Both the position numbers and the translations under genes were made by a program. From contig OX419761.1 in assembly GCA_948567375.1 (NCBI GenBank), positions 22,942,501 through 23,006,500 of the forward strand: a stretch of DNA of 64,000 nt, in the 5' to 3' direction. The notes below the pieces were generated by a model. It was given only the letters and a program-made list of their open reading frames with translations. It searched no databases and had not been told where the DNA came from. This DNA comes from Lunularia cruciata. Its lineage: Eukaryota > Streptophyta > Marchantiopsida > Lunulariales > Lunulariaceae. Below are positions 51,449-60,992 of the stretch, in pieces. The stretch's first letter is position 1; each line of letters begins with the position of its first letter.

Positions 51449-51853
51449 AGCTAGTTTGTTAGGATGTTGGAGTGATAGTCTTGGTGGTCAGAGGCATATT
51501 AATTGTGCTCAAAGACTACTTAATGGAGGCCAGATTTTTTGTTAGGACTAGTGATCACACCATGGAACCCATCATCACTTGCACCATTCACAACATCAAA
51601 TGAGCCGTTAGTGGAATTGTTAGGGCTAGAGATCCAAGTAAAGCAAAGTGGTAAACTTTCAAAGTGCAACTCCAAAGAGCTCATTTCTTTGATGTTGAGC
51701 CTTTGAGTTCTTGGCTATGGTAGAAAAAATCCAGTGAGCATCACCTGGTGTCTCTTACCTAAAGTGGGTGTAGCTTGATTGTAATCAATGCCCATCATTG
51801 ATAGATAATTGAATAGAAGAGTGATTTTTGATCCAAGTTGATATTGAATTGAT
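51449..51853 (+). repeat. LTR-like repeat of GYP-B
   Basis: It follows the PHD-encoding end of pol, as a 3' LTR should, and is similar to 38098-38506. It abuts the inverted gag tail of GYP-A at about 51854. This suggests that before the inversion GYP-B was inserted, in reverse orientation, into GYP-A just downstream of its second zinc knuckle. Confidence 0.5.
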
Positions 51854-51854
51854 T

Positions 51855-52005
51855 TATGTGGTACTTTAGAATCTATGTCTAACTTCTACCATCTCATCTT
51901 CCTTGACCTGGAGCTCCTCTACCACTTTCCATAGCAGCCCTACCACTCTATAACTTTGGTGGAGATCTAATCATTGGTCACTAGTGTGACCAAATCTATC
52001 GCAAC
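51855..52005 (-). pseudogene. GYP-A gag tail completing the second zinc knuckle
   Basis: Read on -, this short piece continues the knuckle that breaks off at 47414: DRFGHTSDQ and then TGA where the last cysteine (TGC/TGT) is expected. A tail with Glu-rich VVEELQVKEDEMVEV follows. The bases next to CHR-2 read GTTGC on -, matching ATTGC at 47410-47414 at four of five positions, as expected for a mutated target duplication of CHR-2. Confidence 0.6.
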
Positions 52006-52459
52006 ATTAACAATATGGAGGTTATCAATGAGTTAGCCAAGAGTAACAAAGTAAAAAATATACCAAATTAGCTAAGAATATTCTAGGGTATTTAGGAAGC
52101 TACTTCGTACCTTCCAAGTGTTGGGTAATGTGCATGCCAAGGAAGAAGCTTCTTGGCTAGCTTAACTAGCATGCCAAGTAGGTGGTTTCTAAAAGGAAGC
52201 TTCTTGCCTAGCTTAGCTTGCATGCCAAGTAAGCGGTTTCTAGAAGGAAGCTTCTTGAGAAGCTTCCCAATTAACTTGACTTGCACTCCAAGCAAGCAAA
52301 TTTTAAGAAGCTTCTTGAGAAGCTTCTCAAGAGCCTTGTATACTTCCCTATAAATACCAAAACTTAAGCTCATGTTAGCATTTGGAGTTTCTCTCATTCA
52401 AGAGTCCCAATGTGATCTTTGATCTTCCATTCTCTTATTTCTCTTCTCAATCTTTTACA
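52006..52459 (+). repeat. CHR-2 5' LTR
   Basis: 454 bp, ending CTTTTACA. A TATAAATA box at 52349-52356 lies directly downstream of four clusters of GAAGCTTC/GGAAGC modules (about 52140-52330). The promoter architecture is therefore GAA/TTC arrays followed by TATA. Confidence 0.85.
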
Positions 52460-52460
52460 T

Positions 52461-52472
52461 TGGTATCAAAGT
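52461..52472 (+). promoter_or_regulatory. CHR-2 primer binding site (initiator tRNA-Met, mutated)
   Basis: TGGTATCAAAGT one base after the LTR. It differs from TGGTATCAGAGC of CHR-1 at two positions. Confidence 0.8.
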
Positions 52473-52739
52473 AAGAATAGTATGGATGGAATTTATGGAC
52501 CACCAAATCCATTTCTGCCAAACCATTGGGATTTTATGTACTACCCAAGCATCATTTCACATAGTTCATCACCTCATCACCTCACCTAGAATTTTTTGAA
52601 TACAATCATCTTGTCCAATGAACCGTTGGTACTATTGATTGTAACTTATGGAGAATGATAGACATGTTGTATCTATATGTTAATTTAGCTAAATTGTGGG
52701 TAGTGTGAAAGAGTAGTAGCTATGGTGGCAATGAAAAAA

Positions 52740-53690
52740 ATTATCATTGTTTTGTAGTAACAAATTGAGCACCTTACTTGATTGTTGGAAGAATGAGACC
52801 ATCAACAACAAGAGCACGTAGAGAGAGTACTATTTTGAGAAGGAGAAGAGCACTTCCAATTTCCAAAACCCAAGATATTTGAAGGAAAGAATCTCTCAAT
52901 TGTAGTGGATAATTTTGTATTTGATTGTGAATGTTATTTTGAGGCTACAAATCTTCAAGATGAACAGAAACAAACTTCTTAGCTTCAAGACAATTGGATG
53001 GAGGGGCAAAACTATGGTGGCAGTTCCAAGTAGAGCAAGTTGAATGGCAGTTTGTTATGCTAAACTTGACATGGAAGAATTCAAGAGTGCAAAAATTGGA
53101 CAATTCTAAGCAATAAATGCCACACAAGCCACACAAGCCACACAAGCCACACAAGATAAGTTGGCAAAGTTGAAGCAAATTGGTTTTGGAAGAAGTTGTA
53201 TCACACAATTCTAGAACACCATTATGAAAATTCCATATATATTGGATAGTGAGAGCTTTGGATCAATTTGTGAAGGACTTAAAGTCACTAACTAAATTGG
53301 AAGTGACTATGCAAAAGCCAAAACACTTGGAGGAACCCATGTAGTTGGTTGAGCGCTTTGATTCCTTGGTTGCAACAACTTGGTCTTGACCTTGACCTTC
53401 ACAAAACCTACCAACACATTACACATAGATGGAAGAGCTGACACCAATGGAGACTGATGCCATCCAATGGCAATCACTTGGCATAGCAAATTATGAAAGA
53501 TTGTCATAAAATGGAAATCTATTTCATTATCACTAAATTGGACATGGCATTGTTGAATGTCCACTCAAGAATTGGTGAACTTGACAAATCGCTCAAATGG
53601 AGTTTGTGGAGCAAAATGATCAAAGAAACAAGGAATCTTAATAGGAGATTTTTAGGATTATTAGAAACTTGATTAGTTCCAATGGGATTG
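52740..53690 (+). pseudogene. CHR-2 gag, broken
   Basis: Capsid-like gag resembling that of CHR-1 can be followed through several frames: PKIFEGKN-like start, FDCECYFEATNLQDE, an INAT...DKLAKLKQI block, and a remnant zinc knuckle near 53530. A 9-bp unit CCACACAAG is repeated four times at 53120-53155, expanding an Ala-Thr-Gln tripeptide where CHR-1 has a single ATRAARDK. The TAG after TQF is at the same codon as in CHR-1. Confidence 0.7.
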
Positions 53691-53709
53691 AAGACTTGAC
53701 CTATGAAAT

Positions 53710-54036
53710 TTGCTTCACTTGCAAGGTATGATATCTGATCATGGTTATAGAATTTTGGTTGATTTTGGAAGTTCAAAAAATTGCATGTCTATGCAATTAG
53801 CAAAGGAATTAAGCATTCCTATCAAGTTGGTAATTAAAAGCAGATTGATGATGGTGGATGATAGAAAGGGTTATGCATTCCATACCTCACATCCTATTAC
53901 ATTGAAGATTGAGAAGGATTATTTGGAGTGTATGAGGTTTGTAGTGGCACCTTTAAATGGTGATGTCATTTTAGATCTACCTTGGCTTGAACGTTATAAG
54001 TTTCAATTTGATTGGACCCAAAAAAAACTCTCATAA
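53710..54036 (+). pseudogene. CHR-2 protease region
   Basis: 108 open codons matching the CHR-1 protease: LVDFGSSKNCMSMQLAKEL, where the catalytic Asp-Ser-Gly has become Asp-Phe-Gly, then a conserved LDLPWLERYKFQFDWT tail. The Ser-to-Phe change alone would disable it. It runs on into the linker, which ends at a stop. Confidence 0.75.
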
Positions 54037-54299
54037 GTACAACACCAAGGTAAGAATTTTTTGTTAGGTTGTTTAGCACCTTGGAGTAAGACACCTAAGA
54101 ATAATCAATCCCAAGATGAGAAGTTTGTCAAGAAAGTAGCCATAGAGCAAACTTTGAAGGAAGATAAGTTTATTTTTGTGGTGTGGATCAAGCTGATTAT
54201 GTATGGAGAATCTAAGGAGAGCTAGAAGCCTCATCAAGCAATGGTTGATCAAATAGTTCAAGAGTTTTAGATGTGTTTCCAAATGATCTACCAAAGGGA

Positions 54300-56093
54300 T
54301 TACCCTCCAATCATGGTATGCTCTTCAAGATTGAGTTATTGCCAAGAAGTACTCTAGTGAGTAGACCAATCTATCGGCTCTCACCAAAGGAGTTAGATGA
54401 ACTTTGAATTGTAACATCTATTTGTGCATGTATGTGCTATTATGATATTTAGTTTGATATTATAAGTACTTACGAGATATTATTTACAGAGAGATAAAAA
54501 ATTGTTCTACATTAGTTATGATTAGCTAAAGTTAGTCATAGCTAAAATAAATGGGACCTTACTTTAGAAGAAGTAGAAAAGATGAGCACCACTATTTTAG
54601 ATTCTAGTGTATTGACTTGGTATTATTCCTAAGTGTTTGGCTTTGAGAAAAGAGTTTAGAACTCTTGGACCCACAAGCTTTTTTGTTTTGGATTCTTCTA
54701 TAATCCAACGATAGCTCATGTGAAGGAATCCTTGACTTAGTGGTTGAGTCAAGATAAGACCACATGCTTAGGGGAATTCTCCCATGAGTATAGATATTCC
54801 TTTAGACTCTTTGGCTTTACTTGAATTTTAGCCTAGTAACTTGAGTTACTCTAGTAATAAGTAACTTTGGTGAGTAACTATTTCACAAGTATATAAACTA
54901 GGGGTAAGGAGATGCCAATCATCATTTCATTTGTAACTATCTCTCTCTCATTGAATTCTCTAGTGAGCAATGGTTTGAGTCTTGGACTGTTAGCCTTGGA
55001 GGAGTATGATGATGGACATGTCCATCATACTCTTAGTCCATGGTGCGCTACCATAATAGCCATCAAAGTTTCATCCTAAGTGAGAGATAGGCAGACTCAT
55101 AGAAAAACATTGACGGAGTTATTAGAGAAGGATTTCATACAACATAATACATCTCTTTGGGGAGCACCAATACTATTTTTTTAAAAGAAAGATGGAGTAC
55201 TTTGCTCCTATATTGAATATTGTGGCCTCAATAAACAAACAATGAAGAATGCATATCCCTTGCTCAAATTGATGACTTTCTAGATCAATTGAGTGGAGCA
55301 TGGTACTTCTCCAAGTTAGGTATTTGAAGCGGATATTGGCAGATTCCCATTGATAAAGAGGATGTATAGAAGACTACTTTTTGCACAAGGTATGGGCATT
55401 TTGAATGGAGAGTTTTACTTTTCAAGCTCACTAATGCTCTAATAGTCTTCATGGATCAAATGCAGTAGGTGCTGGATGAGCTACTAGATCAGTTCATGGT
55501 AGTATTCTTGGATGATATTTGAATTTATAGTAAGATGTAGGCAAAACATGCAAATCATGTGCAAGAAGTCTTAAGACAACTACATCAACGGAAGTTTTAG
55601 TGCAAGAAGTCAAAGTGAGCCTTTTGGTAGAAGGAAGTTACCTTCTTAGGTCACAAGATCTCATTGGAGGAGATCAAGATGGAAACAGAGAAAATCAAGG
55701 CCATTACTAATTGGCCAACTCCAAAAGATGCTACAAAATTATGGGCATTTAATGGATTGGTAAGTTTTTACCGATGGTTCATCCACTATTATGCTTATAT
55801 GTTTGCACCATTGACCAACCTCTTGGAGAAGAACTTAAACTTTCAATAGACCACAAAGAAACATTATAAAAGTTGAAACATATGGTGTCTTCAAGACCAA
55901 TTCTTCAACCTATGATCCTCAATTAACTTGTATGGTTAATTTTGATGCTTCTAACTTTGCCATTGGAGTCGTGTTATAATAGGAATTTCTAGATGGATTA
56001 CATTCCATTGCCTTTGTGTTGTACCAACTAAACATCATAGAAAGACATTACTCTATTTGAGATTGGGTACAACTAGCAATAGTATATATATCA
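54300..56093 (+). pseudogene. CHR-2 reverse transcriptase and RNase H start, broken and interrupted
   Basis: RT begins with SRPIYRLSPKELDEL and is interrupted by a solo LTR at 54420-55100. It resumes with [16 protein letters not shown] and WGAPILFF, then a region equivalent to the first catalytic block, then VVFLDDI with the Asp pair (about 55504-55520). The segment 55664-55849 matches the thumb-connection block (IKAITNWPTPKDAT, FYRWFIHYY). RNase H breaks off after AIVYI at the inversion junction. The TAG after the DQMQ codons (55466-55468) is at the same place as in CHR-1. Confidence 0.75.
54420..55100 (+). repeat. Solo LTR of the DEL-1 family inside CHR-2 RT
   Basis: 681 bp, TGTAACATC...GACTCAT, similar throughout to the DEL-1 LTRs at 57350-58033 and 60299-60987. 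Flanks TGAAT (54415-54419) and AGAAA (55101-55105) can be read as one pentamer TGAAA with one change each. Deleting the LTR plus one flank restores the RT frame. It arose by recombination between the two LTRs of a former complete element. Confidence 0.8.
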
Positions 56094-57240
56094 ATATGAA
56101 CCTAAAATAATTGTCCTTTGATCAATCTTGTAAGAATAGGAGCAAATGTCAACCTCTCCTTGACCTCTATAGAGTATTTCTCTTGCTCATCTTCCCAACA
56201 CCTCTCTTGTGTAAGTTTGGTCAACTTTATCAAGGCCTTGGCAATGGCACTAAATCATCTAACATATTGGCAATAGAAGTTTGCTAACCCAAGGATGCTT
56301 GCACTTTGCTCATATCAGTAGGTCAAGGAACATGTGCAATAGCCTCCACCTTGGTCTATTGAACACAAAGTCCACCAAGGTAGATAGTGTGATCCAAATA
56401 CTCAACTTGCTCATGGAATAATCAACATGTCCCAAGATGTAATTTGAGTCCATGAGATCTAAATCTCTCAAACACCTCCAATAAATGTCTCTCATGCTCC
56501 CCCATGGTAGTGCTATAGACCAAAATGTCATCAATATAACACCAAGAAAAATCTAATCTTACTAGGATCCTATCCATGATCCTCTAGAACTGAACAAGAG
56601 CATTATTTAACCCAAATGGTAAGGACCTCCATTGATACAATACATCCTTGTTGTGAGGATCAATAGCTCAAAATGTTGCCTTGGACTTGTCTTTCTCTTT
56701 GATTGGCAACTGATTATATCTTGCTCAAAGATCCAAAGTATTGAAGATCTTTACATGCCCAATTGTATCCAACATAGACATCATATACAAATCAATCCAA
56801 GTCTACTGGTTTATAGGAAAGTAATCTCCACACATCTGCCTATTATGTAGTTATCATGAATATTCTTCTTGGTAGGCATCAATGTAGCTAAAGCATACTA
56901 TCCATGTGAAATCTCCACAAACCAACCTCAAAAAGGTCTCTACTCTAGCTTTGAATTAATGCTCTCTCCATGCCATTATATTTGTAAGGACATTAAAAAA
57001 CTAGTTTATCATTATTTAGCTCAATCCAAATACCATGTCCTTTTAGAGCACCCAAATCCTTGTAACTTGAATAACTTGTATAGCATCCTCAACGACCTCC
57101 AAAATCTTTTTCTTTCTCCTCTTGTAAGCTTGGGTCCAATGTTTGGCTCCCAAGTATCCTATATAATTGATGTAGAAGTGGAAGATGCATTGATTGGCTA
57201 CTACATCAGGCCCTAGGAGCAATAATATCTAGCTCCCAAC
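56094..57240 (-). pseudogene. GYP-B reverse transcriptase (broken, - strand)
   Basis: On - this encodes an RT with landmarks in order: MPTKKNIH-like fingers (about 56885), YQWRSLPFGLNNA (about 56640-56600), CYIDDILVYS with the Asp pair (about 56550-56520), HERHLLEVFERFRSHGLKLH, QVEYLDHTIYLGGL, and a connection ending in VHID at 56094. This is exactly where the RNase H of 49645 onward resumes with SMLKLGAML. Frameshifts and stops abound. It is linked upstream (-) to the segment at 60993-62092 across the DEL-1 insertion. Confidence 0.75.
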
Positions 57241-57349
57241 ACCTAGAGTCCCCAACCTTAGAGCAAAAAATTTCCTATGCTCTAGCTCTAAGCTCCACAT
57301 GTCCTCTAGCTACATCCCAAGTAGACCAAGGGTGTAACCCAAGTAGACC

Positions 57350-58033
57350 TGTAACACCCATTTGTGCATGTGTGTGATATTGTGATATTTAGCTTGGTAT
57401 TACAAGTACTTGAGAGATATAATTTATATAGAGATAAAGGATGGTTCTAGATTAGTCATGATTAGCTAAAGTTAGTCATAGATAGAGGGGACCTTACTTT
57501 AGAGGAAGTAGAAAAGATGAGCACCACTATGTAGGATTCTAGTGTGTTGACTTGGTATTATTCCTAGGTGTTTGGCTTTGAGGAAAGAGTTGAGAACTCT
57601 TGGGCCTACATGCCTTTTTTTTGGACTCTTCTATAGTCTAAGGATAGCCCATATGAAGGAATCCTTGACTTAGTGGTTGGGTCAAGATAAGATCACATGC
57701 TTAGGGGAATATGCCCATGTGAATAGATATTCCTTTCTACTTTTTGACTTTACTTGACTTTTAGCCTAGTAACGTGAGTTACTCCAGTAATTAGTAAATT
57801 TGGTGCATAACTATTTCACAAGTATAAAAACAAGGAGTGAGGAGGTAATCATCATCCTTTCATTTGCAACTATCTCTCTCTCATTGAGTTCTCTAGTGAG
57901 CAATGTCTTGAGTCTTGGAGTGTTAGCCTTGGAGGAGTATGATGGAGTTGGGGCTCCTTTCTTTCTTAGTCCATGGTGCGCTACCATAATAGCCATTAGA
58001 GGTTCATCCTGAGTGAGAGACAAGCCGGCTCAC
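57350..58033 (+). repeat. DEL-1 5' LTR
   Basis: 684 bp beginning TGTAACACCC and ending GGCTCAC. The end is set by the AGACC duplication; if termini are taken as TG...CA it ends one base later. A TATAAAAA box lies near 57825. It is visibly more diverged from its partner than the CHR-1 LTR pair, so the insertion is older than CHR-1. Confidence 0.85.
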
Positions 58034-58038
58034 ATTTT

Positions 58039-58056
58039 TGGTTCCGTTACCGGGAC
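58039..58056 (+). promoter_or_regulatory. DEL-1 primer binding site, tRNA-Asp-like
   Basis: TGGTTCCGTTACCGGGAC starts five bases after the 5' LTR. It matches the tRNA-Asp type site used by Athila/Tat-like plant gypsy elements (TGGCGCCGTTGCCGGGGA) at 14 of 18 positions. Confidence 0.65.
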
Positions 58057-58079
58057 CTCTCTAAAGGCAAGATAATGTT

Positions 58080-59310
58080 CCGCGTTCAATTTTACATTAG
58101 ATAGAAGGAGGCTATGAGAGCTCACTTGGAGAGAACATTAGGAGAGGAGAGGGCTGAACTCATGTTAGGGAACCAAGATCCATTTGTATACCCTGCAGTT
58201 CATTATGATGTCTTTGAAGTGATTTTGTATATTTTGTACACATGAGAAGATTTGGAGAGATTGTGTGAGGTAGATAGCAGATTTTGGGGATTAAGGTGAT
58301 TTTGGGCAAAATCTCAAGTTTGAGATCTGAACTTGAAATTTCTACACATGATAACTTGGGTTCTCAAGATTAGTGATGGAGATAATCTTTCAACTTATGG
58401 ATAAACTATCCATGAGAGTTAGATTAATATGCAATCTAGGATTTGATGTTGCTATAGAAATCTTGGAGCAACCTGAAATTTTTGTGTTTCCTAGAGTGGA
58501 TTATTCTCAGATGGTATTAGTCATGTATATGCTCTATTAGTTATAGAGTGAGAGAAAAGAAAAGAAAAAAGAAAAAAAATTGAGAGAAAAGAAAGATAGT
58601 GAGGGGTTAAGATGTGGAAACTTCCGGTTTTATTTGGCAAGGATGGAGAAGATGTGGAGGCCTTGTGAGAGACTTCAAGAGAGCTTTCATAGGAAAATGA
58701 GAGGAAGAATGAGTGGGCCTCATTATTACCAGATTTCTTTGAGGATGCATCACTTACATTGTATGAGTCAGAATACCAAAAGAGAGAGAGGAGAGATGGG
58801 GAAGAAAAGTCTTGGGAGAGTTTGACTTTAGCACTCATTGAAAACTTTCTCCTAGATGAGAGTATGAGAGATTGATGAGTGAGGTTACCTTTCTCAAACA
58901 AGGAGATGTAGAGAAAGTGAGAGTCTATGTGGAAAGAATGGAAAAGTTAGAATCCAGATTTTGCATAGTATTGAGGAAGGGTGGGGATGATGTGGAGACT
59001 ACTATGATTGGCATAGGGGCCATGCTCACCAAGAATTTTTTTCTGAGGGTTGAGATCAAAAATTAGAAGCAAGGTGAGATATGAGAAACCTTCTTCCAAG
59101 GTTGAAGCTATCAAGATCGCAATTTGTATAGAGGAGAGTTTGGAAGGGGATGAGAGTGATTTGGTGGTGAAGGAGGTTGTGCATCCTCCTCAAGGCTACA
59201 AGTATGGTGGAACTTCTGATACTTTGGTGGCAAGTGTTACACCACAAGTAGTAGTTGCTCCAGTTCTTGCACCTCCACCAAAGGATCTAATTCAAACCAT
59301 CACAAAATAA
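58080..59310 (+). pseudogene. DEL-1 gag remnant
   Basis: Decayed gag-like sequence beginning near MRAHLERTLGEERAEL. It is rich in Lys, Glu and Arg, with the clearest open part at 58872-59066 (VEKVRVYVERMEKLESRF). No zinc knuckle is visible. The far end is Pro/Val-rich (59230-59310) and is followed almost directly by RNase H sequence, marking one internal deletion near 59345. Confidence 0.5.
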
Positions 59311-59342
59311 CTTGCAGATCTCAAGATCAATGTGGTGCAACT

Positions 59343-59792
59343 ATGGGAGAAGAGAGAGGTGGATCAGAAGATCACGGATTTGTCACGGATCACAAGGCTT
59401 TGAAGTACATCTTCAACAAGCCTAATGTTGAAGGGAGACTAGCAAGGTGGATGATACTCTTGTTTAAGTATGACTACACCATTGAGGATAGGCTAGGAAA
59501 GAAACATGCAAATGTTGATTTGTTATCTAAAGCTTATGATCATGATGGAGATGAACTAGTGGATGATGCCTTCCCGGATGAGGAGCTCATGACAATCTCA
59601 GTCACTCAAGAGGTTTCAATGGAGTACAAGGAGATTGTGGATTTTGTGACAAGAGGTAACTATCGTGAAGAGATGCATGCTAGGGAGAGGAAGGCCCTTT
59701 CAGCAAGATCTAGACCTTATACAATGGTGGAAGATATTCTTTTTCACCAAGGAGCAGATGGTCTACTTCAAAGAGCAGTGGGACAACCATGA
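59343..59792 (+). pseudogene. DEL-1 RNase H end and integrase zinc region
   Basis: 150 open codons. FVTDHKALKYIFNKPNVEGRL and LARWMILLFKYDYTIE match the C-terminal RNase H block (TDH with the catalytic Asp, then ARW). KKHANVDLLSKA corresponds to the NxxADALSR ending. A linker with an acidic patch and ARSRPYTMVEDILFHQGADG leads towards the integrase zinc region, which then breaks off. The gag-to-RNase H fusion here is the scar of the first deletion. Confidence 0.75.
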
Positions 59793-59814
59793 AGACTTCC
59801 ACCGGATATTCTTG

Positions 59815-60238
59815 ATTTCAATTGGTATATGGTATTGAGTCTACCCTACCTATTCACTTTGATCTTCCTACCTTCCAAAGCATTCATAAGAGATTGAAGA
59901 AAGTACAAGGAGATGATGCAGAGAAGTCAAGGAAGGAACAACTCATGGAGTTGGAAGAGGCAAGAGCAGTTGCTATGGTTTGAGTGGAGCAAGCCCAAAT
60001 GAAACAAAAAGAGAGCTATGACAAGAGGCAAGGCAAGAAGAAGGTAGAGCCTTTCAAAGAAGGTGATTGGGTAATATTGTTTGATTCTATTCGATTCAAG
60101 AGAGTGCAAAAGAAGTTTTTACCTAAGTACTTTGGACCTTTCATAGTGGAGAAGGTGTGGGGCAATTACACCTATGATCTCAAGGAGTTGGGAGGAAGAC
60201 ACTTTGATAGGATTAACCATGATAAGTTGAAGATATAA
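59815..60238 (+). pseudogene. DEL-1 integrase C-terminal region
   Basis: One frame reads LPIHFDLPTFQSIHKRLK and then, after a stop at 59980, KQKESYDKRQG, FKEGDWVILFDSIRFKR and KYFGPFIVEKVWGNYTYDLKEL, ending at 60236-60238. This is the DNA-binding, SH3-like end of a Ty3/gypsy integrase (GPF and Y.L landmarks). There is no chromodomain after it. The catalytic core between the zinc region and this part is deleted near 59800. Confidence 0.75.
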
Positions 60239-60289
60239 CATAGAAGGTAGAGAGACCTTCACTTTGAGGACAAAGTGAAAACTTATTCC

Positions 60290-60298
60290 GGGGGTAAA
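60290..60298 (+). promoter_or_regulatory. DEL-1 polypurine tract
   Basis: GGGGGTAAA directly abuts the TGTAACAC start of the 3' LTR, the expected position for the plus-strand primer, with one T interrupting the purines. Confidence 0.6.
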
Positions 60299-60987
60299 TG
60301 TAACACCCATTTGTACATGTGTGTGGTATTGTGATATTTAGCTTGGTATTACAAGTACTTGAGAGATATTATTTATAAAGAGATAAAGGATGGTTCTACA
60401 TTAGTGATGATTAGCTAAATTTAGTCATAGCTAAGATAGAGGAGACCTTACTTTAGAGGAAGTAGAAAAGATGAGCATCACTATTTTGGATTCTAGTGTG
60501 TTAACTTGGTATTATTCCTAGGTGTTTGGCTTTGAGGAAAGAGTTGAGAACTCTTGGGCCCACATGCCTTTTTTTTGGATTCTTTTATAGTCTAAGGATA
60601 GCCCATGTGAAGGAATCCTTGACTTAATGGTTGGGTCAAGATAAGACCACATGCTTAGGGGAATAATTTCATGTGAATGGATATTCATTTCTACTTTTTG
60701 ACTTTACTTGGCTTTTAGCCTAGTAACGTGAGTCACTCCAGTAATTAGTAACTTTGGTGTGTAACTATTTCACAAGTATATAAACAAGGGGTGAGGAGGT
60801 AATCATCATCCTTTCATTTGCAACTATCTCTCTCTCATTGAGTTCTCTAGTGAGCAATGTCTTGAGTCTTGGAGTATTAGCCTTGGAGGAGTATGATGGG
60901 GTTGGGGTTCCTTGCCTTCTTAGTCCATAGTGCGCTACCATAATAGCCATCAGAGGTTCATCCTGAGTGAGAGATAGGCCAGCTCAC
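60299..60987 (+). repeat. DEL-1 3' LTR
   Basis: 689 bp, TGTAACACCC...AGCTCAC, followed by the AGACC duplication. A TATATAAA box lies near 60778. Confidence 0.85.
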
Positions 60988-60992
60988 AGACC

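Larger units (their letters stand above)
52006..56093 (+). mobile_element. CHR-2 proximal half (5' LTR to RNase H), separated by inversion
   Basis: On +: 5' LTR (52006-52459), primer site, gag, protease, RT and the start of RNase H, ending at TATCA (56089-56093). It is interrupted by a solo LTR (54420-55100). Removing that LTR and its duplication and adding the distal half gives about 5.64 kb, essentially the length of CHR-1 (5.63 kb). Heavily decayed. Confidence 0.85.
57350..60987 (+). mobile_element. DEL-1: internally deleted Ty3/gypsy element with two LTRs
   Basis: 3,638 bp with LTRs at 57350-58033 and 60299-60987 and an exact target duplication AGACC (57345-57349, 60988-60992). It has a primer site resembling tRNA-Asp and a polypurine tract. 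The interior (about 2.27 kb) keeps part of gag, the end of RNase H with the integrase zinc region, and the integrase C-terminus. Protease, RT and the integrase core are missing, so it could move only with enzymes supplied in trans. It is inserted in GYP-B between protease and RT; removing it restores a continuous - frame. Confidence 0.85.

Noticed and set aside
38098-51853. Reading 38098-38506 and 51449-51853 as the two LTRs of one simple + strand element
   Set aside because: The RT and gag tail lie on the opposite strand, and the junction sequences show that the right-hand segment was inverted. The two repeats therefore probably belong to two different insertions.
57800-58023. Mirror open frames in the DEL-1 LTR, repeated at 60765-60950
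   Set aside because: They are conserved only because the LTRs are duplicates. They span the TATA region and have no domain.
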